From contig NZ_WASP01000006.1 of the NCBI RefSeq assembly GCF_009712225.1, positions 930,875 to 994,874 on the forward strand: DNA of 64,000 bases, given 5' to 3'. Source of the stretch: Desulfovibrio sp. GTDB lineage: Bacteria > Desulfobacterota > Desulfovibrionia > Desulfovibrionales > Desulfovibrionaceae. The notes beneath the pieces are model-generated. The model searched no databases, was not told the origin of the DNA, and saw nothing but the letters and a program-made list of their open reading frames with translations. Position numbers and translations under genes: made by a program. Position 1 is the stretch's first letter, and every line of letters begins with the position of its first letter. Of this stretch, positions 42,533-51,505 are shown piece by piece.

Positions 42533-43102
42533 ATGATGGGATTCCTCAAACTGCTGCTGTCGTTCGCACCGTGGCTGTCGTTTTTGATCATTGCACACGG
42601 CAGCATGTTTCGACTTGAGCTTGGCCTGTGTGTGGCCCTTGGGCTCAGCATTGTGATGGGCGTGCTTCGGCTGCACCGGGGGCTGATACTGTGGGTGGGG
42701 CTGGCCTTTTTTAGTGCCGCCACAGTACTTGTGGTAGTGTTTCAAAACATGTGGACAGTGCAATATATGGGCGTATTAGCCAACGGCTCGCTGGCGCTTG
42801 GCACGTGGGCCGGTATAGTTGTGGGCAAACCCTTTACGCTTGATTACGCCAAGGATCACACCGACCCCTCGCTGTGGAATTCGCCCCTCTTTTTGCGCAC
42901 CAACAATATCATTGCTTCGATGTGGGGCGGCGCGTTTACACTCAATGCCCTGCTTGCCTGGATGAAGATGAAGCAGCTCTTTTTTTCAGAGCTGACCTTT
43001 GAGCTGCTTTCCTACGCTGTGCTCATAGGTGTGGCCGTATTTACACAATGGTACCCGGCCTATCTGCGACGCTTGCGGGCCAGTCAGCAGGTTGCGGCAT
43101 AA
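42533..43102 (+). CDS. Six-helix membrane protein of unknown function
   Basis: 189 aa with about five to six hydrophobic helices and short loops, ending in a basic tail (LRRLRASQQVAA). The family is not recognised with confidence. GGGAG lies 11 bases before the ATG. It follows the acyltransferase by 90 bases on the same strand and ends about 100 bases ahead of a bidirectional terminator, so the two may be co-transcribed. Confidence 0.7.
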   Translation: MMGFLKLLLSFAPWLSFLIIAHGSMFRLELGLCVALGLSIVMGVLRLHRGLILWVGLAFFSAATVLVVVFQNMWTVQYMGVLANGSLALGTWAGIVVGKPFTLDYAKDHTDPSLWNSPLFLRTNNIIASMWGGAFTLNALLAWMKMKQLFFSELTFELLSYAVLIGVAVFTQWYPAYLRRLRASQQVAA

Positions 43103-43206
43103 GGTCACCGCAGTTCACACATTTGCCTGCCTGGACTTTGCTTCGCACATGAAATGCGGCCAGCATGCTCAGCATGACGCACACAGGGAATGTGGCCCGA
43201 ACAAAA

Positions 43207-43240
43207 AAGGACTGCACGTACATGGCGACGTGCAGTCCTT
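43207..43240. terminator. Bidirectional terminator
   Basis: AAGGACTGCACGT (43207-43219) and ACGTGCAGTCCTT (43228-43240) form a perfect 13-bp stem. A T6 tract follows on the minus strand (phzF-like gene), and CACTTTT follows on the plus strand. Confidence 0.85.
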
Positions 43241-43281
43241 CACTTTTCCGGCCATGCCACATGCGGCAACAAAATGCAGGC

Positions 43282-44160
43282 TCACAGCATATATCGGCCC
43301 TCGATTCTGGTTGTCGCACTGCCGCCAAACAGCACCTTTCCCGCCGATTCTTTCAGCTTTACCACGTTAAATGCCACAGGTTCAGCGTTTTGCTCGATTG
43401 AAGCAGCACTGCCGTTCCACAAGGCGTTTTTCAGCATGTAATGACCAAATGCCGAGTTTCCCGAGCCGGTTGCGGGGTCCTCAAGGTAGCCAAACCTTGG
43501 CGCAAAAACCCTCGTACGCATCATGCTTTGGCTGCTGACAACTTCGGAAGAAAAAACAAGAATGATATCAACCTCATATTTGATGCAAAACTGCTTCAAC
43601 GCTGTTTCGTCGGGATGCATGGCCAAAACTGTTTTCAAAGAAGCAATGGGCACGATTAACGTGCGCAGGCCAGCATCAATGCACTCCATGCGCAAATCAT
43701 TTCTGATATCTGATTCTGAAATTTCCAGATATTGCGCAACTGCATCAATTTCTGAGTTTACGGTCAGCTCTACCATGTCTGGAGCAGTGATGAACACCGC
43801 ATCTGCGGAGGGGATTTCGTTGTAAACCTTCAGGCTACCCTTACTTGTGGTTATGGTTATTTGCGGCGTTGCAAGCAGCAGGGGACTGTTGGCGATCAGG
43901 TCGTACATGCAGGCAATTGTACCGTGGCCACAAAACGCCACTTCACATTCAGAAGAATAATAGCGCAGCTGATAGTGTGCATCTTCAACAGGTGTGCAAA
44001 ACACCACTTCTGATACAAAGCCATCATGTTCCTTGGCCACTGCCAGCATGTCATCCGCAGAGAGGGTCTGGCCTTTTTCCAGATACAGGCAGGCTGCAGG
44101 GTTGCCTGAAGAAAAATGCGAAGTAAAGGCATTTATCTTTTTATACGGATAACTGCTCAC
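43282..44160 (-). CDS. PhzF-family isomerase-like protein
   Basis: 292-aa protein of the PhzF/diaminopimelate-epimerase fold. INAFTSHFSSGNPAAC, CEVAFCGHGTIA and DPATGSGNSAFGHYM are the family signatures; the first contains the FxGNPAAV-like turn. The catalytic Glu lies in the SEVVF segment. The start is GTG at 44160, preceded by AAAGGAG. Earlier in-frame ATG codons give an unsupported extension. No phenazine genes are present, so it is a general PhzF-like enzyme of unknown substrate. Confidence 0.83.
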   Translation of the reverse strand: MSSYPYKKINAFTSHFSSGNPAACLYLEKGQTLSADDMLAVAKEHDGFVSEVVFCTPVEDAHYQLRYYSSECEVAFCGHGTIACMYDLIANSPLLLATPQITITTSKGSLKVYNEIPSADAVFITAPDMVELTVNSEIDAVAQYLEISESDIRNDLRMECIDAGLRTLIVPIASLKTVLAMHPDETALKQFCIKYEVDIILVFSSEVVSSQSMMRTRVFAPRFGYLEDPATGSGNSAFGHYMLKNALWNGSAASIEQNAEPVAFNVVKLKESAGKVLFGGSATTRIEGRYML

Positions 44161-44382
44161 TTTTGCTCCTTTGCGCAGGAAAGCGTGTTTGAAACAAGGG
44201 CCATGCAACCAGTATCAGAGAGCTCGCCAGTCTCAACAACCTTAACTATTTGGCACCATGCTAAAATACTTCGCACATTGCGTATTGGCAAGCATTCCGA
44301 TTGGGTGTATGCGCTTTACCGCGTCATGAATGGGCCAGCAAGCAAGCCCCATATTTTTTGCAACAGCCGAGGATGTTACGCC

Positions 44383-44604
44383 ATGAAAAAGACCGCCCTG
44401 ATCCTTGCCCTGCTGATGAGCACCTTTATGCTCACCGCCTGTGGCTCCAAGTACATTGCCGTTACCAAAGACTACTCAGTCTACATCGGCACCAAGAAGC
44501 CCATCATCAATCCCGAAAATGATTCCGTGAGCTTCGAGGACGAAACCGGCAAAACCCACACCATTCCCCGCGAAGACCTCAAGCAAGTTCGTCCCCTGCC
44601 CTAA
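44383..44604 (+). CDS. Small YgdI/YgdR-like lipoprotein
   Basis: 73 aa. The signal peptide MKKTALILALLMSTFMLTAC ends in a lipobox with LTAC, so the mature chain begins at Cys20. The remaining 50 residues (YIAVTKDYSVYIGTKKPII... VSFEDETGKTHTIPREDLKQV) match the small SH3-like DUF903 lipoproteins. GAGG lies 9 bases before the ATG. A bidirectional terminator follows. Confidence 0.85.
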   Translation: MKKTALILALLMSTFMLTACGSKYIAVTKDYSVYIGTKKPIINPENDSVSFEDETGKTHTIPREDLKQVRPLP

Positions 44605-44650
44605 AGGATTTTTTACCTGACCGCCCAGCGCGGCAAGGGTGCAAAAAAGT

Positions 44651-44690
44651 AGCCGCCTTACAGCTCCATTACTGGAACCGTAAGGCGGCT
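44651..44690. terminator. Bidirectional terminator between lipoprotein and metQ
   Basis: AGCCGCCTTAC (44651-44661) and GTAAGGCGGCT (44680-44690) form an 11-bp stem. On the minus strand ACTTTTTTG follows; on the plus strand GCCTTTATTT. Confidence 0.85.
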
Positions 44691-44717
44691 GCCTTTATTT
44701 AAGCTGTCGCGCCGTGT

Positions 44718-45494
44718 CTAGAAAACGGGCACGATGCCGCGTTCAACCAGATTCTTCTGGATATACGCCTTCACTTCGGGCGACAGAACGGCCTTCATGA
44801 GGGCCTTGGCCTTGGGGCTGTCCTTGTCTTCGTTCCGCACAACAACAATGTTGGCGTAGGGCGATTCGCTGCCTTCCATGACAAGGGCGTCACGCGAGGG
44901 AACCAGACCGGCTTCGCCAGCAAAGTTGGTGTTGATGACCGAAGCGGTCACGTCGTCCAGGGTGCGGGGCAGCTGGGCGGCGTCCAGTTCGTGGAACTTG
45001 AGGCCCAGGGGATTCTTGGTGATGTCAGCCACGGTCACAAGCGCGCCGGGCTTGATGGCGATAACGCCGTTGGATTCAAGCAGACGCAGAGCGCGGGCTT
45101 CGTTGGTGGGGTCGTTGGGCACGGAGACGCTGTTGCCCTTCTTGAGGTCGGCCAGCTTCTTGATCTTCTTGGAGTACACGCCCAGGGGTTCGATATGCAC
45201 CTTGCCGATGGAAACAAGGTCAAGCTTCTTTTCCTTGTTCATGTTGTCAAGGTAGGGTTCGTGCTGGAAAAAGTTGGCAAACAGCTGCTTGCTGGCCAGG
45301 GCCATATTGGGCTGCACGTAGTCGGTAAATTCCTTGATGACCAGGTTGTAGCCTTCCTTGGCAAGCAGGGGCTTGGCCGCCAGCATAATGTCCTTATGCG
45401 GGAAGGGGGTCACGCCGACAACAATGTCTTCAGCGGCGAACGAAGGGGCGGCCAGCGCCAGAACCATGGCCAGAGACAAAAGCAGACGTTTCAT
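44718..45494 (-). CDS. metQ: Methionine ABC transporter substrate-binding protein
   Basis: 258-aa NlpA/MetQ-type protein that delivers D/L-methionine to MetNI. The signal peptide MKRLLLSLAMVLALAAPSFA is of the ordinary type, with no Cys, although many MetQ proteins are lipoproteins. VGVTPFPHKDIMLAAKPLL, FANFFQHEPYLDNMN and SVPNDPTNEARALRLLES are highly characteristic. GGAG precedes the ATG at 45494. Last gene of metN-I-Q. A lipidless MetQ must either stay periplasmic free or dock differently. Confidence 0.94.
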   Translation of the reverse strand: MKRLLLSLAMVLALAAPSFAAEDIVVGVTPFPHKDIMLAAKPLLAKEGYNLVIKEFTDYVQPNMALASKQLFANFFQHEPYLDNMNKEKKLDLVSIGKVHIEPLGVYSKKIKKLADLKKGNSVSVPNDPTNEARALRLLESNGVIAIKPGALVTVADITKNPLGLKFHELDAAQLPRTLDDVTASVINTNFAGEAGLVPSRDALVMEGSESPYANIVVVRNEDKDSPKAKALMKAVLSPEVKAYIQKNLVERGIVPVF

Positions 45495-45540
45495 AAGCGC
45501 TCCTGCAAGGATAAAGGGGTAGAAAATCGCCAAACAGGCC

Positions 45541-46236
45541 TTAGCGCAATATCTTGTAAAGGAAATTGCACACACCCTGTATGAGCAGCACGAGAATACA
45601 CAGAATAATGACCGAATAGACCATTATATCGACCTGAAAGCGGTTGTAGCCGTATTTTACGGCCAGATCGCCCAGACCGCCGCCACCCACGGTACCGGCC
45701 ATGGCCGAATACCCCAGCAGCGTAATGGCAATAACCGCCACATTCAGCACAATGGAAGGCAAAGCCTCGGGAATCAGCACGCGAAAGATGATCTGCGTGT
45801 TGCTGGCCCCAAAAGACCGCGCCGCCTCAATCACGCCCCTGTCCACCTCAAGAAAGCAGGTTTCGATCAGCCGCGCCACAAAGGGGGCGGCCGCGATGGT
45901 CAGCGGCACAATGGCCGCCGCGCTGCCGATGGATGTACCCACCACAAAACGGGTAAAAGGAATAAGAGCGATAAGCAGAATGATAAAGGGGAACGAGCGC
46001 AGCAGGTTCACCACAAAATCGACCGCCTGATACACCGAGCGGTTGGGTTTGAGACCAATGGGGTTGGTCACAATCATGAGAATGGCCAGCAAAAAGCCCG
46101 AAAGCAGCGAAAACAGCGTGGAGAGCAGCACCATATCAAGGGTTTCCCACGTTGCCGTGATAATTTCCGGCAACTTTTCAAGAAACCGCTCCCACAGCGG
46201 GTAGTAGGCCGCAAGGCCGCTCATGTTCTCAATCAT
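45541..46236 (-). CDS. metI: Methionine ABC transporter permease
   Basis: 231-aa permease with five helices. The EAA loop reads EAARSFGASNTQIIFRVLIPEALPSI, and GYSAMAGTVGGGGLGDLA is a MetI hallmark. The ATG at 46236 overlaps the metN stop; a GTG at 46245 is another possible start. The next gene, metQ, begins 47 bases beyond its stop. Confidence 0.93.
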   Translation of the reverse strand: MIENMSGLAAYYPLWERFLEKLPEIITATWETLDMVLLSTLFSLLSGFLLAILMIVTNPIGLKPNRSVYQAVDFVVNLLRSFPFIILLIALIPFTRFVVGTSIGSAAAIVPLTIAAAPFVARLIETCFLEVDRGVIEAARSFGASNTQIIFRVLIPEALPSIVLNVAVIAITLLGYSAMAGTVGGGGLGDLAVKYGYNRFQVDIMVYSVIILCILVLLIQGVCNFLYKILR

Positions 46237-47212
46237 GCTGTTCACCCGCGTTTTCAGAATAGGTCAGAATTTCCCAGTACAGATTCTGCGTTTTCAGATA
46301 GTGCAGCACTGCATCCAGGTCTTTATCCTGCACGTTGATGATAAGAAAACCAAAAACATCATCGAGGTAGCGCTCAAGTTTGCCGCCAACGATGGAAAAA
46401 TCAATGCCCAGCGTACGCGCCATCTGGGTGATAACGCTCTGCTGCGAAATATCTCGCGGGAACATGAGGCGAATGTTGGTGCCGCCGGGTATGAGCGTGT
46501 ATTCGTCTTCCACCATGGCCTGCATTTCCTTGGTGGGCGACAGAAAGAGATTTTCCGTCTTGCCCATGGCCACGGTTTTGCCGTCGTCGAGCATAAGCAG
46601 ACTGTGGCACAGGCGTTTGACCACTTCCATCTGGTGCGTGACCATGATGATGGTGAGGTTGAGCCGCCGGTTGATGTCTTCCAGCAGGTCAAGAATGGAC
46701 GATGTGGTCTTGGGATCAAGGGCAGATGTGGCTTCGTCGCACAACAGCACGCGGGGGTTGAGCGCCAGCGCACGGGCAATGCCCACGCGCTGCTTTTGCC
46801 CACCGCTCAGGCTCTGTACGCGCTGCTTGGCCCGGTCGGCCAGGCCCACCAGCTCCAGCAGTTCCATCACGCGTTCTTCGCGATTGGGGCTGCCCCACAA
46901 CGAAAGAGGAAAAGCCACGTTGTCGAACACGTTTTTACGCGACATGAGATTAAAATTCTGAAAAATCATGCCCATTTTGCATTGCAGCTCGCGCAGGGCT
47001 CTTGCCTCCAGCGAGGCAACTTCAACGCCCATGACTTTGACACTGCCCATCTGGTAGGGTTCCAGACCATTGAGGCAGCGTAGCAAGGTAGACTTGCCCG
47101 CGCCAGAATGCCCCACAATGCCGAAAATTTCCCCCTCATGCACGTGCATATTAATGTCTTGCAGCACGAGGTGGCTTCCGTAGAGCTTGCCAAGATTGGT
47201 TACCTGAATCAT
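46229..47212 (-). CDS. metN: Methionine ABC transporter ATP-binding protein
   Basis: 327 aa. Walker A is GHSGAGKST, signature LSGGQKQRVGIARAL, Walker B VLLCDEATSALDP and H-loop VTHQ. The C-terminal 85 residues form the NIL domain (MARTLGIDFSIVGGKLE...FGFLIINVQ), which binds methionine and inhibits transport in other MetN proteins. AGGAA lies 7 bases before the ATG at 47212. First gene of metNIQ. Confidence 0.95.
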   Translation of the reverse strand: MIQVTNLGKLYGSHLVLQDINMHVHEGEIFGIVGHSGAGKSTLLRCLNGLEPYQMGSVKVMGVEVASLEARALRELQCKMGMIFQNFNLMSRKNVFDNVAFPLSLWGSPNREERVMELLELVGLADRAKQRVQSLSGGQKQRVGIARALALNPRVLLCDEATSALDPKTTSSILDLLEDINRRLNLTIIMVTHQMEVVKRLCHSLLMLDDGKTVAMGKTENLFLSPTKEMQAMVEDEYTLIPGGTNIRLMFPRDISQQSVITQMARTLGIDFSIVGGKLERYLDDVFGFLIINVQDKDLDAVLHYLKTQNLYWEILTYSENAGEQHD

Positions 47213-47309
47213 GCGATGGTTCCTGAGCCTGTTTTCGGTGTCGCCAGACAATGCGATATTTGTCAGCGAAAGTAAAGAATTCACGCAGGCACAGCATGAA
47301 TAACCCGGC

Positions 47310-47339
47310 ATCATACCTCAAGGAGCGGCGCAAAATCAA
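47310..47339 (-). promoter_or_regulatory. Candidate promoter of metNIQ
   Basis: On the minus strand TTGATT (47339-47334) and TATGAT (47315-47310) are 18 bases apart, about 100 bases before metN. A GCCGCC...GGCGGC hairpin lies just upstream. I could not fold a known SAM riboswitch in the leader. Confidence 0.4.
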
Positions 47340-47476
47340 GCCGCCTGCCGGGGCCTCGCAAACGGCGGCAAGAGAGGATTTTTGATGTGTGACGACAGGC
47401 ATGGACAGCTGCACACAATGGTGACACAACCAGTGGCGCAATTGTGTACTTGAACAGTCTGAAAGGATTTATCCAT

Positions 47477-48550
47477 ATGAATCAAATCCCCAATTCTTCC
47501 GACTCTCACAACTCCCCCGCCGCTTCTGATTGCGGGCATGCAGCACCCAGCCCTATTGCCGCCATTTGCGGCCATAACCGAATCACACCAACCATACTGC
47601 GGCGCGGCATTCAGGCGGCTTTTGCCGTTTTTCTCACCTGGGTGGGCTACAACTTTTACCTCTACGTGCAATGGGCCACAGGGCAAAGCCAGATTTACAC
47701 GCCCAAGCCTCCCTCTGTGGAGGGTTTTTTGCCCATCAGCGAACTTATGGCGGCCCGTCGCCTGTTTGAAACCGGCATGTGGGATGCAGTACACCCCGCT
47801 GGGTTAACGCTCTTTCTGGCCATTGCCCTCATGGCCCTGTTGTTTCGCAAGGGGTTTTGCGGCTATATCTGCCCTGTGGGCTTTGTTTCCAACCTTCTGG
47901 GCCGTCTTGGTGAACGGCTGGGCCTCAGCCGCACCCCGCCGCGCAAACTGGAGCTGGCCTTCCAGGCCATCAAATACATTCCGCTGGCATTGCTGGGGTA
48001 TTTCAGTCTGTTTGCCATGGGCGTGGACGAAATCAATGCCTTTATGGGCGCGCCCTTCAACATGGTGGCCGATTCAAGCATGCTGTTTTTCTTTCTGCAC
48101 GCTTCGGGCACAACCCTTGTGGTAGTTGGCGTGATTGTGGCGGCCTCGCTGGTGGTGCGCAACGCATGGTGCAGGTTTTTATGCCCCTACGGCGCGTTCC
48201 TTGGCCTGTTTGCTCTGGCAAGCCCAGTTGCGGTACGTCGCAACGCGGCAACCTGTACAAGCTGCCTCCGCTGCCAGCGCGCCTGCCCATCCGCCATTGC
48301 CGTGCACAAGAAAGTGCGCGTCAACTCGCCCGAATGCCTGGGCTGCACCGCCTGTATCGAGGCCTGCCCGCAGAAGGATTGCCTGCATCTGTCAGCAGCA
48401 GGCAGACGCGTACCCTTCTGGACTGTGGTCGCTGGCTGCCTTGTGGTGCTGCTGGGCGCATATGTCTGGGCCGTGTACACCGGGCACTGGACGTCCGAGA
48501 TTCCCCCTGCCATGCTACGGCGCTTTCACATGATCCAGTTTGGCGGCTAA
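47477..48550 (+). CDS. Membrane-bound 4Fe-4S protein (NapH/CcoG-like)
   Basis: 357 aa with about five helices. The membrane motifs GFCGYICPVGF and CRFLCPYGAFLG (CxxxCP pairs) are those of the NapH/NosR/CcoG group. Two ferredoxin-type clusters follow: CTSCLRCQRACPSAI and CLGCTACIEACPQ. The cytoplasmic clusters and redox-active cysteines suggest electron transfer between the quinone pool or ferredoxin and periplasmic partners. AAAGGA lies 9 bases before the ATG. It converges on the multiheme operon but is separately terminated. The partner enzyme is not identified. Confidence 0.85.
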   Translation: MNQIPNSSDSHNSPAASDCGHAAPSPIAAICGHNRITPTILRRGIQAAFAVFLTWVGYNFYLYVQWATGQSQIYTPKPPSVEGFLPISELMAARRLFETGMWDAVHPAGLTLFLAIALMALLFRKGFCGYICPVGFVSNLLGRLGERLGLSRTPPRKLELAFQAIKYIPLALLGYFSLFAMGVDEINAFMGAPFNMVADSSMLFFFLHASGTTLVVVGVIVAASLVVRNAWCRFLCPYGAFLGLFALASPVAVRRNAATCTSCLRCQRACPSAIAVHKKVRVNSPECLGCTACIEACPQKDCLHLSAAGRRVPFWTVVAGCLVVLLGAYVWAVYTGHWTSEIPPAMLRRFHMIQFGG

Positions 48551-48579
48551 CCGGCCAATCATACTGGATAAACAACAGA

Positions 48580-48612
48580 AATGGCGGCGAAGGTACTTCC
48601 TTCACCGCCATT
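48580..48612. terminator. Bidirectional terminator
   Basis: AATGGCGGCGAAGG (48580-48593) pairs with CCTTCACCGCCATT (48599-48612) with one mismatch. It separates the plus-strand Fe-S gene from the minus-strand multiheme operon. Confidence 0.75.
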
Positions 48613-48642
48613 GTCTTATTTATGACCAGGCCGTTTCCTGCT

Positions 48643-50745
48643 TTACCAGACCGGGGCTTCCGCCGGGTCGCGCTTGATGTGGCAGGCCTGACAGTCGGTT
48701 GCGCGGGGTTTTTCAACCTTCATGCGCGTGTGGCAATCCATGCAGCGCTGGTGATAGGCCGCCTTGAGCAGGGGCCGCCCGTCAGGCATGGTTGTTGTGC
48801 CGGTGGGCAGGCTCACCGGATGGCACGACACGCACCTGGGCGGCGTCATGCCCGGCTTGAGGCGCGGGCTGTTATGATGGCAGGCAGAGCATTCCAGGCC
48901 GTCCTTGGCATGCATACCCTGTAAACCAGCAGCCTTGCGGCCAATGGCTGCCCGCAGTTTTTGCAGGTGCTGCGCGTGGGCAAAGTCCACAGGGCGGAAT
49001 TCCTTGCTCATAAGCTCTATGCGCACCTTTTCGGGCAGCCCGTCAGAAACAGGCCCAAGCTTGGGCGCTTCCGACACGTCAACTGCGGGTTGAGCGCTTT
49101 CAGCGGCAGAAACGGCAGGCGTCGAGCCCGCAGGCTGCAGCGCCTTGGCCGCAGCAGCGTTAGCTGCCGTATCAGGCTTTGCTGCCGCATTTTTATCCGG
49201 CGGCGGCAGCAAAATGGCCGAGGGCGCAAGCAGGGCTTCGGAATCGGCAGCCTGTTTGGCCGCAGCCTTAACCGAGGCTTCCACGGGCAGCAGTATGGCC
49301 GAAGACGCAAGCCTGGCATCCTGCTGGGCTGCCTGAGCAGAGGGCGCGGGCAGGGTCTGCGGCAGGGCCGGAGCTTCGAGTGCAACGGCTCCATTGGTGC
49401 CAGAAGCCTCTGGCGCGGCGGGCCGCGAAGTGGGCAGGTTGCTCGGCAGCATCAGCCCCATGGTGCCAGTTACGCCGGGGGCGGCGCGGTGACAGAAGGC
49501 GCAGTTGTTGCCGCTCTTGCTCACGGGTCGGGGCGTATGGCAACCGGCGCATTCCGGCGCAGCGGTTGTAAGGCTGGTGTGGCAGTTCACGCAGGAGTTT
49601 TTGGAAGTGACCGAATGCATGGCCTGCGCCAGCGGAATGTTCTTGCCCTTGGGATCACCGTTGGGCGTGTGGCAGGTAATGCACGACTGTTTCACGCTGG
49701 TGTGGTGGCAATCCACGCAGTTCAGCGCCCTTTCGTGCAGACTGTGGTCAAAAGGCACGGCAGGCATGGCCGTGGCCCACTTGGGGCCCTTGGGGTATAT
49801 GGGCGCAAGCGGCACCTGGGGAGGCGTAACCTTGTCGCTCAGCACCACGCCGGTGGGCCTGTCCATGGTCATGATGGAGGGGCTTGCCTCAAAGCGGGGC
49901 AAGGCCTCAAAACGTGCCTTGTCGTGGCAGGTGGCGCAATCAATGGGCCCGTGGGGCTGTTTTTGCTCTGCCAGTGATGCGTGGCATTTCATGCAAACCT
50001 CGTGCGCGGCGGCGCGCAGGGGCGGCGGCGTAAAGGCGGCATCCCTGGTGGCAAGAGCCGTGCCGGGGCCACTGGCGTGGCAGGTACGGCACGAATCCAC
50101 CGTGGGCGGCAGGTCGGGCGCAAAACCCTTGGCATGGTGACAGGATATGCAGCGCTGCGGATCATTCTCGGCCATGATGGTCCCCGCTGCCAGCCCCGCC
50201 TGCGGTTTGGCCGGAAAGGCCCCGGAGGTCAGATGCCGCTGGTGCAGCGAGGCATCCATCTGCGGCTTGAAGGGCTTTTGCGTGGGCAACTGGGCTGTGT
50301 CGTCAACACTGTGGCAGTTACGGCACTGGGCCAGAGAAGGGCCAGAACCTTTTTGGGCGTGGCACGAGGCACAGGCAGAGTGAAAGGCCACCTTGCGCTC
50401 GTCCTTGTCGCTGGAGGCAACACCGGCAAAGGCACTGAACACAGGTGTCTGCATGATGTTGACCGGCAGACCCGCACTGTTTTTTTCCACATCGGGCGCA
50501 GCCGCATGGCAGCTGGCACAGGCATTTGCCTTGGCGTGGGCCGCGTGGTCAAAGGCCACCACCGGCATTTTAAGCTCTTTGGCCCGCTGGCCGCCCATAT
50601 ACACAACATTGCCCGCAAGGGGCGCAGATTCGGCAGCCTTTACAACAGAGGCGGCAAAACACAGCGCCACGGCACACAGTGCGCCGGCAGCCACAAACCG
50701 CCTCGCGCAAGCAGAAACCAGGGCTGTACTACATGTGGTTCGCAT
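48643..50745 (-). CDS. Sixteen-heme c-type cytochrome (HmcA-like)
   Basis: 700 aa with signal peptide (RFVAAGALCAVALCFAASVVKAAE). Sixteen CxxCH sites are counted. Twelve lie in about residues 70-415 and four in the last 85 residues (CSACH, CVSCH, CMDCH, CQACH). About 200 residues between heme 12 and 13 hold no heme; most are Ala/Pro-rich and repeat SSAILLP and PSAILLPP. HmcA of Desulfovibrio also has 16 hemes, but I do not recall this long linker there. It is the last gene of the operon and would accept or give electrons in the periplasm. GGGGGAG precedes the ATG at 50745. Confidence 0.9.
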   Translation of the reverse strand: MRTTCSTALVSACARRFVAAGALCAVALCFAASVVKAAESAPLAGNVVYMGGQRAKELKMPVVAFDHAAHAKANACASCHAAAPDVEKNSAGLPVNIMQTPVFSAFAGVASSDKDERKVAFHSACASCHAQKGSGPSLAQCRNCHSVDDTAQLPTQKPFKPQMDASLHQRHLTSGAFPAKPQAGLAAGTIMAENDPQRCISCHHAKGFAPDLPPTVDSCRTCHASGPGTALATRDAAFTPPPLRAAAHEVCMKCHASLAEQKQPHGPIDCATCHDKARFEALPRFEASPSIMTMDRPTGVVLSDKVTPPQVPLAPIYPKGPKWATAMPAVPFDHSLHERALNCVDCHHTSVKQSCITCHTPNGDPKGKNIPLAQAMHSVTSKNSCVNCHTSLTTAAPECAGCHTPRPVSKSGNNCAFCHRAAPGVTGTMGLMLPSNLPTSRPAAPEASGTNGAVALEAPALPQTLPAPSAQAAQQDARLASSAILLPVEASVKAAAKQAADSEALLAPSAILLPPPDKNAAAKPDTAANAAAAKALQPAGSTPAVSAAESAQPAVDVSEAPKLGPVSDGLPEKVRIELMSKEFRPVDFAHAQHLQKLRAAIGRKAAGLQGMHAKDGLECSACHHNSPRLKPGMTPPRCVSCHPVSLPTGTTTMPDGRPLLKAAYHQRCMDCHTRMKVEKPRATDCQACHIKRDPAEAPVW

Positions 50746-50780
50746 TAACTCCCCCTTGGGGACTTTGATCAGAAAAACCA

Positions 50781-51353
50781 TCAGCGCAGCAACCGTGCAA
50801 ACCGGCAATGGGGCGCACACCACAAAAAGATGTGCCCGGCAACAAGGTGCAGCAACAGCCATAATCCGTAACCCGGCATGCCAGAGCGTGCCAGCAGGCC
50901 GGTAAAAGGCAACAATACCAGCAGGGCCATAAGCCGCCAGTCACCCTTTGTTGCGGCAGCGCGCAGATCGGCCAGCAGCAGATGGCGCAGCGGCAGGGCC
51001 AGTACGCCAAGGGTCAGCACAACCCCAAGGCCATCGGCCCAGCGAAAGGCCATGCCCGGCCAGTCAAGGCCAATGCCGCGCCCAATGAGCACCGCATGGC
51101 CGGGGGCGAACAGCACAACCACAAGGGCTATGAACAGCAACCAGAAGATTGCGTCGTTGACCAGCACACGCACGGGCCACTGGCCGCGCAACAGGTCAAC
51201 AGGCACAAGCCGGGCGCGCCAGCGGGCCACAAAGTCCTGGGTCGTGCAGCCGCTGGCCTTACACTGGCGCAGGCGCAGCATGCACCCGGCCAGGCAGCCC
51301 AGCAGAGATATCAGCAGTCCCGTGCCGGAAAGAAATGAAATCAGCGTTGTCAT
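50781..51353 (-). CDS. Membrane cytochrome-b-like subunit (HmcE/NarI-like)
   Basis: 190 aa with about five helices. His residues occur in or near helices (LPLRHLLLADL, LLLHLVAGHIFLW), fitting a b-type heme protein of the HmcE/NarI/DsrM kind. Its place, after a 41-aa single-helix gene and before the multiheme cytochrome, matches hmcE next to hmcD in the Hmc complex. The stop is 35 bases before the cytochrome start. Sequence similarity is low, so identity rests on topology and order. Confidence 0.65.
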   Translation of the reverse strand: MTTLISFLSGTGLLISLLGCLAGCMLRLRQCKASGCTTQDFVARWRARLVPVDLLRGQWPVRVLVNDAIFWLLFIALVVVLFAPGHAVLIGRGIGLDWPGMAFRWADGLGVVLTLGVLALPLRHLLLADLRAAATKGDWRLMALLVLLPFTGLLARSGMPGYGLWLLLHLVAGHIFLWCAPHCRFARLLR

Positions 51354-51366
51354 TGCTTGCTCCAGC

Positions 51367-51492
51367 CTAATCCTTGCCGTTCAGAAAAAGGTAAAAGCCC
51401 AGCAGACCGAACAGGGCAAAGCAGATGAAAATAAACATCCAGCCCGTACCGGACATGAGGGAGGCATAAAGCGAGTAAAATACCGTCTGCAT
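51367..51492 (-). CDS. Small single-helix membrane protein (HmcD-like)
   Basis: 41 aa with a single hydrophobic helix (WMFIFICFALFGLLGFYLFL) and a short polar end. GGGAG lies 7 bases before the ATG at 51492. It sits 13 bases after the NrfD-like gene and 13 before the HmcE-like gene. HmcD of the Hmc complex has the same size, shape and position, so it is probably a structural subunit. Too short for firm homology. Confidence 0.65.
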   Translation of the reverse strand: MQTVFYSLYASLMSGTGWMFIFICFALFGLLGFYLFLNGKD

Positions 51493-51505
51493 GGCATACT
51501 CCCTG

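Noticed and set aside
47213..47460. Possible SAM riboswitch ahead of metN
   Set aside because: Only a simple GC hairpin and promoter could be seen; conserved S-box/SAM elements were not found by eye. A covariance search would decide.
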